Source: Haliscomenobacter sp033763495 (GTDB lineage Bacteria; Bacteroidota; Bacteroidia; Chitinophagales; Saprospiraceae). From it: a stretch of DNA of 64,000 nt. The stretch covers positions 1-64,000 of the forward strand of contig NZ_JANRKL010000035.1 of assembly GCF_033763495.1 (NCBI RefSeq), given 5' to 3'. Under the pieces are notes generated by a model, which worked only from the letters and a program-made list of their open reading frames with translations, was not told where the DNA came from and searched no databases. Shown in pieces: positions 54,016-62,565 of the stretch. The first letter of the stretch is position 1; the number at the start of each line of letters is the position of its first letter. The translations under genes and the position numbers were made by a program.

Positions 54016-54105
54016 TTTGATGTGCGCTCTGGAAGGATGTTAGATGTGAGGGGAGGGGGGCTTAAATCCACCCGTTGAAACGGGCGGTTACAAGATGTTA
54101 GATGT
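54016..54105 (-). repeat. REP-like repeat F2 (inverted copy)
   Basis: The reverse complement runs ACATCTAACATCTTGTA, then CGTTTCAACGGG hairpin, GGATTTAAGCCCCCCTCCCC, and CATCCTTCCAGAGCGCACAT. It is nearly identical to F3. Confidence 0.88.
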
Positions 54106-54218
54106 CGCTATGACGTTATGTCCAAGATTTTCGCGATTAAGAAAAGCAGCTTCGCTTTCCACAAAATTTTGTAGAACTTAACTTCAAAATCAAGACTGAT
54201 TCAGGAGGTGGGTTGCCA

Positions 54219-54302
54219 TTTATCAGCCACAAAGGCACAAAAATACTAAGCCGTATTTCTGAAGATTTTCGCTTTGTGCCTTGGTGCCTTGGTGGCTGAA
54301 AT
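54219..54302. repeat. Palindromic element G
   Basis: The arms TCAGCCACAAAGGCACAAA and TTTGTGCCTTGGTGCCTTGGTGGCTGA are imperfectly paired. A CACAAAGGCACAAAG-type pattern also occurs near 53110. It lies between F2 and F3. Confidence 0.65.
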
Positions 54303-54363
54303 GCAAATGCCAAGTGGCCGCGACCTCCGTGATTCTGAGGTCGAGAGATCAACGCTCCAATCG

Positions 54364-54453
54364 CATCTAACATCTTGTACCCCCCCGTTTCAACGGGTGG
54401 ATTTAAGCCCCCCTCCCCTCACATATAGCATCCTTCCAGAGCGCGCATCAAAA
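54364..54453 (+). repeat. REP-like repeat F3
   Basis: It has the same sequence plan as F1 and F2 (CATCTAACATCTTGTA, CCGTTTCAACGGG hairpin, CATCCTTCCAGAGCGCGCAT). It ends three bases before the stop codon of the Roco-TIR gene, and together with F2 it forms an inverted pair around element G. Confidence 0.88.
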
Positions 54454-54456
54454 GAA

Positions 54457-57315
54457 TCAAAGCTCACCCAAAACCCTTTTCACCCCCCTTACCACCTCCA
54501 GCCAGGCCTCGTCCTCATTCGTCCATTGCTTATTCACTACCTCTACGCCTTTACCCGGCAGCGCATTCCGCCGTGCAAAGTCATACTCCTGCCAATTGCA
54601 AAAATCCACAATCACGGGCACCAGAACACAATCGTCCCGTTCTTCAATCAAGGGCAATTCCACTTTTTGGATGTACTCTGCCGCCAGGCTATGAGCACTG
54701 ACGAGATAGAGCACCACATCCGCTTCGGCGATGGCGTCGCGGATGGACTCGTCCCAATCTTCGCCGGGGAGGATGTCCTGGTCATGCCAGGTAAGGGCTT
54801 TGTCACGCAGGCTGGCCAGATGCACCAACAAGCGGTCTTTGTGCTGTTGGTCTGCTTTGGAATAGGAGATAAAAATTCTGCGTGGGCTGGACTCTTCTTC
54901 ATCACTATCATATCGCATTCGGCTTTCAAAAGGATGCTCCCCTTTGTATTTCAGCCTCGGCTTCGTCACCCCAGACTGACCAAAAATGCTGTCCACTTTG
55001 ATCGAATCCAGACTTACATCACAACGCAAATCGGGAATCCCTTTTTCCAATGCCTTTTCCAAGACCGAAAACTTGAAATAATGCCGCTCATTGTCCGGCA
55101 ATTTCCCACATTCCCCACAAGGACAAGGCACCATCTTCTCCACCTGCATGTTCTCATACTTGGCATCCCGATTGATGTCGTCCATTTTGCGGATTACCTC
55201 GTTGAGCATTTCGGCGTGTTTGGGGCCAGTGGCACGCAGCTCGATGGTGTTTTCACTATAGACCTCGCGGGCAAAAAACCGGCCTTTGCCATCGGGCAGC
55301 GTAAAAATGACCGCGTCATTCCAGACCCTTTGCCCCAGTTCCTTGTCTTCCTCAATACGGGTATGCAGGCGACAGATCAGGCGGGTGAGCACCCCTTTGG
55401 GCATAAACTTGTAGCGGTATTGCACCGGGACATTGCACGTGGTATCCCAACCATAAGTTTTGTTTTTCCCCGGCAAACGCTGCGGGATGATGTAATTTTC
55501 CCCATCACCTTCCACCCGGTAGCAGAGTTCAAATTCCTTCATCATGCGCACCAACAGGCCGTGCATGCCCTGGTACTCGGGACGCAGCCAGATTTTGCGG
55601 GTGTCTCTCTCGGAGAAATGCCCTCGCGTAGCCTCCAAACTGGGGTGCAACAACAACTCAAACAAGGCATCGATCAACCATTTGGGCCGCAAAAATACGT
55701 AATCGGCCAGCAGGGCATCGTCGGGAAAATACTGGCAAACGCCCAAAAAGGTGAGGGCATTGGCGTAGTCGCGCAGCAAATCTTCGCCCAGCTCGGGCAT
55801 GAGCGCCAGATAGGCCTCCCAACGCAGGTAGTGTTTTTCACTGAGTGCCTCAGCTTCCAATTTTTCGCGCAGCTCTTTGAAGGAGCGCAGGTATTCCCGC
55901 TCCACGTGGGGGAGTTTGGAGGCTTGCTCGACGATGGTTTGGCGCAATTCCGCAAATTCCCGCTCGGTGGCGGCCTGCGAAAAATCCGATTGGTAGACCT
56001 TGTTGTGTACATTGCCAAAACGGGCGCGGATGGCGGCTTCGTCTTTCAAGGGCTGACAATGGCCACCATCCTTGTTCTGGATCAAAATCACCGGGCTTTT
56101 TTTGCCCAACATTTCCACGATGTTGAGCCAGTAGGGCAAGTGTACACTGTCCTGGATGCGTTCGTTGGTGATCAAGGCGTACAAGGAACTGCCGGTGAGG
56201 AAGAACTGATGGGCGTAGTGTTGTATGTCTTGGCCGCCAAAATCCCAGAGGTTTAAACGCAAGTCTTCACCAGTATGGGGCATTTTTTCGTCGAGGCGGG
56301 TGATTTCGATGCCCCGGGTGGTATCGCCAGGGGCGGGCATTTCGGCGGCGGGGTTTTCTAGTTTTTTGCGGAGGCTGGTTTTGCCGGATTTGCCTTGGCC
56401 AACGAGGAGGACTTTGGCTTCGCGGAGGTTGATATAAATGTCTTTGTTTTCCTGTTTTAGCCGGGAAACTTCTTCTAAATAGCGCAAAGTTGCTTTTACG
56501 CCTTGTTTTACAATTTCTCTGGGCGGATTTTCTAAAGGACAATTCAAAACATAAATTCCCTTCACATGATCAGAATTCTTCCATTTAATGCCCACCTTTT
56601 TTTTAATAATGGTCTCTAGGGGCATTAAATTTGAAACGAGAGTGTAGGAAACGTCAAGCGAGGTCAAGTTCTGCAAATTGGCCAGGGGGCTTAAATCGCT
56701 GAGTGGGGTGTTGGAAACGTAAAGCGTAGTCAATTTCTGCAAGTTTGCCAGGGGGCTTAAATCGCTGACTTGGGCGTTGGAAATGTAAAGCGAAGTCAAG
56801 TTCTGCAAATTGGCCAGGGGGCTTAAATCGCTGAGTGGGGTGTTGTAAACGGAAAGCGAAGTCAATTTCTGCAAGTTTGCCAGGGGGCTTAAATCGCTGA
56901 TTTGGTTGTTGTAAACGTAAAGCGTATTCAAGTTTTGCAAGTTTGCTAGAGGGCTTAAATCGGTTACTTGGGTGTTGGAAACGGAAAGCGAAGTCAAGTT
57001 CTGCAAGTTCGCCAGGGGGCTTAAATCAGTTACTTGGGTATTGGAAACGTCAAGCGAATTCAAGTTTTGCAAGTTTGCCAGAGGGCTTAAATCGCTGACC
57101 TAGGTGTTGGAAACGTCAAGCGTATTCAAGTTTTGCAAGTTCGCCAAGGGGCTTAAATCGCTGACTTTTTGGTTGCCAGAAAGTCTCAAATCCTCCAATT
57201 GAATCAATGCCCCTATCTCTTTGGGCAATTCTTCCAAATCACAATTGCTTAAATCCAAACTTTTAGCCTGATTCTTTAAAGCCTCTTTGATCAGTTCTTT
57301 AGCTTCCTTCGACAT
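54457..57315 (-). pseudogene. LRR-Roc-COR-TIR (Roco family) gene interrupted by one in-frame amber codon
   Basis: From the ATG at 57315 the frame is continuous to 54457 (952 codons) except for a TAG at 57100-57102 (codon 72), in the second leucine-rich repeat. Domains in order: a helical start, LRRs of 22 residues (about 45-250), a Roc GTPase with P-loop GQGKSGKTS near 305 and DFGGQ switch, a COR domain (about 440-640; RPKWLIDALFELL), a linker with CPCGECGK, and a TIR domain (about 808-945; RRIFISYSKADQ, with acidic DDVVLYLVSAHS and candidate catalytic Glu in QKVELPLIEE). No ATG follows the stop until the end of the LRR array. Such proteins may act as innate-immunity-like sensors; the C-terminal part is fully intact. 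Confidence 0.85.
56635..57162 (-). repeat. Eight 66-bp tandem repeats coding the LRR array
   Basis: Eight copies with exactly 66-base spacing (phase marks CTTAAATCGCT-like at 56700, 56766, 56832, 56898, 56964, 57030, 57096, 57162) encode 22-residue LRRs of the type LxxLxxLxVSNTQVSDLSPL. High identity at DNA level suggests recent duplication. The amber codon lies in the 57096-57162 copy boundary. Confidence 0.9.
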
Positions 57316-57486
57316 AGGATCAAGTTTTATTCTACCCCTAAATATATCCTTTTCTTCCCAATTCAAAAATTCAACTGTACCTCAGCCTTATTGAAGTTTT
57401 TCACCAAATACCCCTAATCGCCAACGCCTTAATCGAAACCCCCGTCTTTTTCAGCAGCTACTTCACTTTTCTTAAATCACCTTACC

Positions 57487-57813
57487 ATGAATAAACTCCT
57501 CCTGCTCCTTTTACTATTTACCAGCTGCGCCTGTAAAAAACATGAGGAAGCTTTGTCTAACTTGCCTGCTTGCCTCCAAAACCTGGTTGCGGATAAACAG
57601 CAGTCAGCTGGATTACAAACGATCAGGTTTCAAAAAATTAAAGGAGAAAAACAGTATTGGTTAAATACGGATGCCCGCCATCTCGACGGAGCTGAATACA
57701 TTGTGAATGCTTCTTGTGATACGGTCTGTTTCATTTGTACAGAGTGCCTACCACCAGAATGTATGAAAAAGTATGGTGCTGAAGAGGATTGGAAAATCAT
57801 TTGGCGGAAGTAA
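57487..57813 (+). CDS. Small lipoprotein of unknown function
   Basis: A 108-residue protein with a lipoprotein signal (LLLLFTSCACKKHEE). Cys pairs in the body (PACLQNLV, SCDTVCFICTECLPPECM) suggest disulfides in the periplasm or on the surface. The family could not be named with confidence. It lies alone between the divergent Roco gene and the convergent TonB receptor. Confidence 0.7.
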   Translation: MNKLLLLLLLFTSCACKKHEEALSNLPACLQNLVADKQQSAGLQTIRFQKIKGEKQYWLNTDARHLDGAEYIVNASCDTVCFICTECLPPECMKKYGAEEDWKIIWRK

Positions 57814-57850
57814 GTTGTAAAATCAACTTTCCCCAAATTTAATAACTTCC

Positions 57851-60211
57851 TCAAAAATCCAACTGCACCCCCAGCACCGGTACCACCCCACTACCATCGT
57901 ACACCACATACGTTGCATTCCGCACCCCATCATAACCCACCCGACTCGGATTGATCCGGTTCAGCCCATTTTGTAAATCCAAACTCACATTCCCAGCCAA
58001 TTTCTGCTTGTTGAAGCGGTAGGCGATGCGGGCATCCAGGCGTTGGTAGCTCGGTACCTGCTCTGCAAAATCCGCGCCCGCCAAGGCTACGTAGCGCCCA
58101 CTGGCCGCCGACTTTACTGGGTCGTATGGCGTATAGCGAAAGCCCCCGTTCAACAAAAAGCGGCCCCCAATTTGCAGGATATTGCCCTTGCCCACCGGGA
58201 ATTCCTTGCCCAAACTCAGGCTGGTAGAAAACACCGTATTGAAGCGGGTATTGTACTTGCGCCCGTCCAGGGTTTGGAAAGTACCTTTCATTAGCGAGCC
58301 ATTGAGCAGGAAGTAGTAGGAATTGGAGAAGAGTTTTTCTATCGCCGCATCGATGCCAATGTTGGTGCCTTTTCCCTGGCTCACCACATCCTGTTCGGGG
58401 AAGGCGTCGCTTTCGTTCAGCATCCAGTATGTCGCGCTCGTTTGGGGGCGGATGGGCACATTGTAAAGGCGTTGCCAGTAGGCCTCTAGGATGATGCGCA
58501 TTTTTTGCTGGTTGTAGAGGTGGTAGGCCAGGATGGTATGTTGAGCTTTGAGCAGTTTCAGGTCTTTGTTGAGGTAATTGCCGAGGCTGTCGCTGAAGAA
58601 GTAGGCCATCAGGGGCAGGGCGCGGGAGTACCAGCCTTGCGAGAGGCTGAGGCGCTGGTTGCCGCTGGGTTTGAACTCCAGGGATAGGCGGGGCTCCAGG
58701 GAGCTGGTGTTATTCGCAAAAAGGTGCAGGAAGTGGTAGCCACCATTGAGGGCCAATTTGTCGGAGATTTTGTACTGGAGCTGGCCGTAGTGCTGGAATT
58801 GCTGGGTATTGCCGCTGCCTTGGACGGAGGTGTTGAATTCAGTTTGATTGATGTTCGAGGTGTTGGTCCGGGCGCGGGTCGATTTAAAAAAGTCGAACCA
58901 GATTTGGTTGAAAATGATCCCGGTTTTAAATATGGTGTTGGGATTGAGCTTGCGGTTGTAGGTCAACGAGCTCACCAGACGGGTGTCCAGGTACTTTTGG
59001 GTATCGTAGCGGTAGCGCTCATCCTCGCGGTTGAGGGTATCGTTCAGGCGCTCGATTCGGCTGCCGACGAGGGCTACAACGGTTTTGAAGAAAGACTTGT
59101 CGTCGGGCAAATAGGTCCAGGTCCAACCTAAGGTGCCCATATTGGCGGGGCGCACGCGGTCTTCCCAATGGTTGGAAATGCCAACGACCCGTTCAGCCGG
59201 ATTTTCGATGGGGATATAATGCTCTTCACTCAGACCACCGATGCCAAAAAAGGTATGGACACTTTTGCTGTTTTTGGACTTAAAAACCAAATTAAAAGAC
59301 AGGTCCTGAAAATTATTGGTCACCCTTTCACCTACCAAATAAATCCCCATGCTGCTCAACAAACCGAGGGTAGAGTAGCGGTAATTGACCAGATAGGAGG
59401 AGCGGCCTTTTTGGATGGGCCCTTCTTTCGACAAGTCGATGCCCAACAAACTCAAACGAAAACGGTTGGAAGACTTAAAAAAGTTGCCCTGCCGAAAATG
59501 GATGTCAAACACCCCGGAAAAGGCATTGCCGTACTCCGCCGCAAAGCCTCCCGTGGAAAAATCGGAACGGGCCAGCAATTGCGCCGAAAAAACGGTGATG
59601 CCGCCCCCCGAAGAACCAACGATGGCAAAATGGTTGGGGTTTGGAATGTCGATGCCCTCCAATCTCCAGAGGATGCCTGCCGGGGAATTGCCGCGTACGA
59701 CGATTTGGTTTTCGGTATCGTTTTCCCCGCGTTGCACGCCAGGGTAGGAGAGGGCAACCCGCCCGGGGTCGTTGGCGCCCGCGGGGATACGTTCGGTTTC
59801 TTCTGCGGTAAAGGAGCGGGTACTCACCGTGGAGGAGGCGTTGACGGCTTCAAAGGCGTTTTTGGAGGCATTGACCACCACTTGATCGAGGGCGATTTGG
59901 CCTTCGTTGAGTTCAAATTCGAGGTAGGTTTCTTTGGTAGATTGCAGGATGATGTCTTCCAGGGTGAGGGGTTCGTAGCCCAGGTATTGCACGCGCAGGT
60001 TGACGCGGCCTACGGGGACTTTTTCCAGGATGAATGCACCGTCATTATCGGTAATTGAGAGTTGTTTTGTGCTCAAAACTTCCACACTGGCACCGATAAG
60101 CAGTTGTTTGCTGGCTTTATCGCGGACGATGCCGCGAATGGTTTGGGTGGGATTTTGGCTGAAACCAATACAAGCGTTCAAGAAAAGGTATAGGTAAAAC
60201 AGGTGTTTCAT
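57851..60211 (-). CDS. TonB-dependent receptor with carboxypeptidase-regulatory-like domain
   Basis: A 786-residue outer-membrane receptor. The start at 60211 gives MKHLFYLYLFLNACIGFSQ as signal peptide. The regulatory-like domain (TQTIRGIVRDKASKQLLIGA) and a plug (AEETERIPAGANDPGRVALS) precede a long barrel ending VLGVQLDF with a terminal Phe. The plug resembles receptors of the FecA/BtuB-like group that lack a SusD partner; none is nearby. Substrate unknown. Confidence 0.9.
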   Translation of the reverse strand: MKHLFYLYLFLNACIGFSQNPTQTIRGIVRDKASKQLLIGASVEVLSTKQLSITDNDGAFILEKVPVGRVNLRVQYLGYEPLTLEDIILQSTKETYLEFELNEGQIALDQVVVNASKNAFEAVNASSTVSTRSFTAEETERIPAGANDPGRVALSYPGVQRGENDTENQIVVRGNSPAGILWRLEGIDIPNPNHFAIVGSSGGGITVFSAQLLARSDFSTGGFAAEYGNAFSGVFDIHFRQGNFFKSSNRFRLSLLGIDLSKEGPIQKGRSSYLVNYRYSTLGLLSSMGIYLVGERVTNNFQDLSFNLVFKSKNSKSVHTFFGIGGLSEEHYIPIENPAERVVGISNHWEDRVRPANMGTLGWTWTYLPDDKSFFKTVVALVGSRIERLNDTLNREDERYRYDTQKYLDTRLVSSLTYNRKLNPNTIFKTGIIFNQIWFDFFKSTRARTNTSNINQTEFNTSVQGSGNTQQFQHYGQLQYKISDKLALNGGYHFLHLFANNTSSLEPRLSLEFKPSGNQRLSLSQGWYSRALPLMAYFFSDSLGNYLNKDLKLLKAQHTILAYHLYNQQKMRIILEAYWQRLYNVPIRPQTSATYWMLNESDAFPEQDVVSQGKGTNIGIDAAIEKLFSNSYYFLLNGSLMKGTFQTLDGRKYNTRFNTVFSTSLSLGKEFPVGKGNILQIGGRFLLNGGFRYTPYDPVKSAASGRYVALAGADFAEQVPSYQRLDARIAYRFNKQKLAGNVSLDLQNGLNRINPSRVGYDGVRNATYVVYDGSGVVPVLGVQLDF

Positions 60212-60280
60212 GGTGTTGGCAGCGTTTAGATTGCTCAACACAATATGAATATTTTTTACTAAATGATCATACTTTCCTGT

Positions 60281-60386
60281 GGTGAATCTTTAGTCTCTTA
60301 GGTTTCTTAGGTGGTGAAAAAGAAAAAACCTGCGTAGCAGGATATAATTTTACCACCTAAGAAATCACAGGCACCATAGATCCACC
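60281..60386. repeat. Palindromic element B3 (family B)
   Basis: The inner arms TTTCTTAGGTGGT / ACCACCTAAGAAA flank the hairpin CCTGCGTAGCAGG within A/T tracts. Outer arms GGTGAATCT / AGATCCACC pair imperfectly. Unlike B1 and B2, it lies between divergent genes, about 70 bases from one start and 97 from the other. Confidence 0.78.
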
Positions 60387-60482
60387 CCAGTTTAGAATTT
60401 TACACCATTTCAATTATTTTTGCCAAAATTACCCCCCAAACGTAACCTCAATACCCCTTTTACGTTACTTACACCAAAAGGA

Positions 60483-61862
60483 ATGATTATGAAATCCCTT
60501 GAACGACTTGGATTGCTCATTTTTTTGGCCGCAACACTGGCCTGTCAAACCCAACGCAAAATAGAACCACCTATGGAGCTTTATGCATCTGAGCCGGAAG
60601 AAAAACGCTCGGTTTTGCACATTCCCATCGAGTTAAAAATTGCCGATCTGGAACGCACCCTCAACGAAGAACTCCAGGGCGTACTATTCAACGACAACAG
60701 TTTTGACGATGGAGACAACATGAAACTCAAAGCCACCAAGCTTGGCAATATTGGCTTTAAAGCCGACAACAAATCCATTTCCTTTTCGCTGCCTCTGGCC
60801 CTGGACATTCAGTACAATGCGGGGATTTTGGGTACCTTGAATGCCTTGGGCGACATTTCTCTCGATCTTAAAACGGAGTACAGCATTCAACCCGATTGGG
60901 CCATTGTAACCAAAACGGAAATCTCTGGCTACAAGTGGCTCAAACGGCCAACACTGCAAATGGGCAGCATCAACGTACCCATCGGCTCGTTGGTAGACCT
61001 GGTGCTGAACAAAACCCGTAAATCCATTGGTCGTGAAATCGACGATGTGGTCAAGGATTATCTAGGCCTCAGTAGGGTGATTCAGGACACCTGGGACATG
61101 TTTTATCAACCCCTACTCGTGTCACCTGAATACAGCGCCTGGTTGCAGGTCAACCCCACTGGCATTGGCATGACCCCAGTGGGCATCGTCAACAACGCTC
61201 TTAGCACCACTATTGTGATTGAAGCAAGACCCTTGGTAAGCGTTGGCCCACGTCCCGAAGACAAAGAGGCTGAAAAATTGCCACCTCTAACCATGTACAC
61301 AGCCCTCGCCCCCGGTATCGAAATGTTCCTCAACACCAATGTGGCCTGGGAAGAAGCCGAACGCATCGCTAAGGAACAGGTCGTGGGCGAAACTTACTCC
61401 TCTGGCAAACGAAAAGTAACGGTGCAGGACCTCAAACTTTACGGCAGTAAAGACAACAAAGTGGTGGTCAGCACTCGACTAACGGGTAGCTACAATGGCA
61501 ATATCTACCTCACTGGTACGCCCGAGCTGGACCAGAACAGCAATAAAATCAAGATCAAAGACCTGGATTTTACCCTGGAAACCCGCAACGTACTCATGAA
61601 AGGAGGCGCCTGGCTACTGCGTACCACGGTCAAAAACCGCATCCAGGACAACATGAATTTCCTGCTCAAATACAACCTGGAAGAAATGAAAAATATGCTC
61701 CAGGCTGAGCTCAACAACTATCGCATTGGTTCAGGTTTGCGCATTGCCGGCAACGTACACCGCCTCGAAATTGGCAAACTCCGCCTTAGCTCTACGGGCT
61801 TCAACATTGGACTGGATATTGCAGGGGATATGAAGGTGACGGTGGATCAAAAGATTAAGTGA
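60483..61862 (+). CDS. DUF4403 family lipoprotein
   Basis: A 459-residue protein with a lipoprotein signal (LLIFLAATLACQTQ). The body fits DUF4403, which has two tandem BPI/SMP-like lipid-binding-type domains. Visible features are LHIPIELKIADLERTLNEEL, ALDIQYNAGILGTLNALGD, and GLDIAGDMKVTVDQ at the C-terminus. It may carry hydrophobic ligands between membranes. The start at 60483 is chosen for its signal peptide (a second ATG two codons later is equal). Confidence 0.85.
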   Translation: MIMKSLERLGLLIFLAATLACQTQRKIEPPMELYASEPEEKRSVLHIPIELKIADLERTLNEELQGVLFNDNSFDDGDNMKLKATKLGNIGFKADNKSISFSLPLALDIQYNAGILGTLNALGDISLDLKTEYSIQPDWAIVTKTEISGYKWLKRPTLQMGSINVPIGSLVDLVLNKTRKSIGREIDDVVKDYLGLSRVIQDTWDMFYQPLLVSPEYSAWLQVNPTGIGMTPVGIVNNALSTTIVIEARPLVSVGPRPEDKEAEKLPPLTMYTALAPGIEMFLNTNVAWEEAERIAKEQVVGETYSSGKRKVTVQDLKLYGSKDNKVVVSTRLTGSYNGNIYLTGTPELDQNSNKIKIKDLDFTLETRNVLMKGGAWLLRTTVKNRIQDNMNFLLKYNLEEMKNMLQAELNNYRIGSGLRIAGNVHRLEIGKLRLSSTGFNIGLDIAGDMKVTVDQKIK

Positions 61863-61918
61863 TAAGTGATAAATGATGAATGATAAGTGATGAATTTATC
61901 ACTTATCATTCATCACTC
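61859..61918. repeat. Palindromic element I between convergent stop codons
   Basis: The arms GATGAATGATAAGTGAT / ATCACTTATCATTCATC, on a tandem GTGATAA-like background, overlap both the DUF4403 and the phosphoesterase stop codons. It may be a bidirectional terminator. Confidence 0.7.
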
Positions 61919-62420
61919 AAAGTGCTCCTCTTTTTCCCAATTCCACTACCTGCAAATCCTTAGGTTTGCCCTTTTCGATCGAAAAACGAATGATGGTGCG
62001 CATTTTGTGAAAGCCTTCCTGGCCGCAGGCACCTGGATTGATGTGCAACAGGCCCAAAGTTGGGTCGGGCATCACCTTCAGGATATGGGAATGGCCACAG
62101 ATGAAAAGACCGGGAGGGTCTGCACGCAAAATTTCCCGCACTCTCTGGTTGTACTTGCTCGGATAGCCGCCGATGTGGGTCATCAGCACGTCCAGACCTT
62201 CACAAGTAAAGCGCAAATCTTCGGGATAACGCAGGCGAATGTCTTTGTCGTCGATGTTGCCAAACACTGCGCGGAAGGGACGAAAGGCTTCGAGCCGATC
62301 GGCGATGCGGGGATCACCAATGTCGCCAGCGTGCCAGATTTCGTCGCATTCTTCGAAGTAATCGAAAATGGTTTCGTCAAGGAAACTATGGGTGTCGGAG
62401 AGTAGGCCGATGCGGAGCAT
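61917..62420 (-). CDS. Metallophosphoesterase (YfcE/MJ0936 type)
   Basis: A 167-residue calcineurin-like enzyme. Metal-binding motifs are in order: LLSDTHS (near 5), GDIGD (near 33), GNID (near 56), THIGGYP, GHSH (near 103) and NPGA (near 120). YfcE-like proteins hydrolyse phosphodiesters such as bis-pNPP with Mn2+. The start at 62420 begins the first conserved strand (MLRIGLLSDTHS). The 4-residue GNID replaces the common GNCD. Confidence 0.92.
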   Translation of the reverse strand: MLRIGLLSDTHSFLDETIFDYFEECDEIWHAGDIGDPRIADRLEAFRPFRAVFGNIDDKDIRLRYPEDLRFTCEGLDVLMTHIGGYPSKYNQRVREILRADPPGLFICGHSHILKVMPDPTLGLLHINPGACGQEGFHKMRTIIRFSIEKGKPKDLQVVELGKRGAL

Positions 62421-62451
62421 GAGAAAATTGTTTGTTTGATAAAGAAAAAAA

Positions 62452-62482
62452 TTTGTAAAATAAAAAATAACCAACATCTTTG
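62452..62482 (+). promoter_or_regulatory. Probable Bacteroidota promoter of the AT-rich gene
   Basis: TTTG (62452-62455), 19 bases, then CATCTTTG (62475-62482, seven of eight matches to TAnnTTTG). Transcription would start near 62489, giving a leader of about 77 bases before the ATG at 62566. Confidence 0.45.
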
Positions 62483-62565
62483 TATAGCTAATAGTGACTT
62501 AGAACTTGATTCTTTGCTAAGTGTTAAAAAAAGAAAATTAATGTTTCCAATACTAATTCAACATT

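Larger units (their letters stand above)
53289..54105. mobile_element. RAYT unit: transposase gene bounded by inverted REP-like repeats F1 and F2
   Basis: Two 90-base copies of the same repeat (F1 and, inverted, F2) bracket the RAYT transposase gene. A third copy (F3) lies 260 bases further on. This matches the layout of REP/RAYT systems, in which the Y1 transposase acts on paired REP hairpins. Whether the whole unit can move is not shown. Confidence 0.7.

Noticed and set aside
54274..56256. A long open frame on the plus strand (660 codons)
   Set aside because: It is antisense to the Roc-COR-TIR coding region, which has clear domain motifs; its protein has no recognisable domain and high His/Gln content, as expected of a shadow frame.
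56635..57162. CRISPR-like regular repeats
   Set aside because: The 66-base repeats are contiguous, in frame and code for LRRs; there are no spacers and no cas genes.
59168..60058. Open frame on the plus strand (296 codons)
   Set aside because: It is the antisense shadow of the TonB receptor at 57851-60211.
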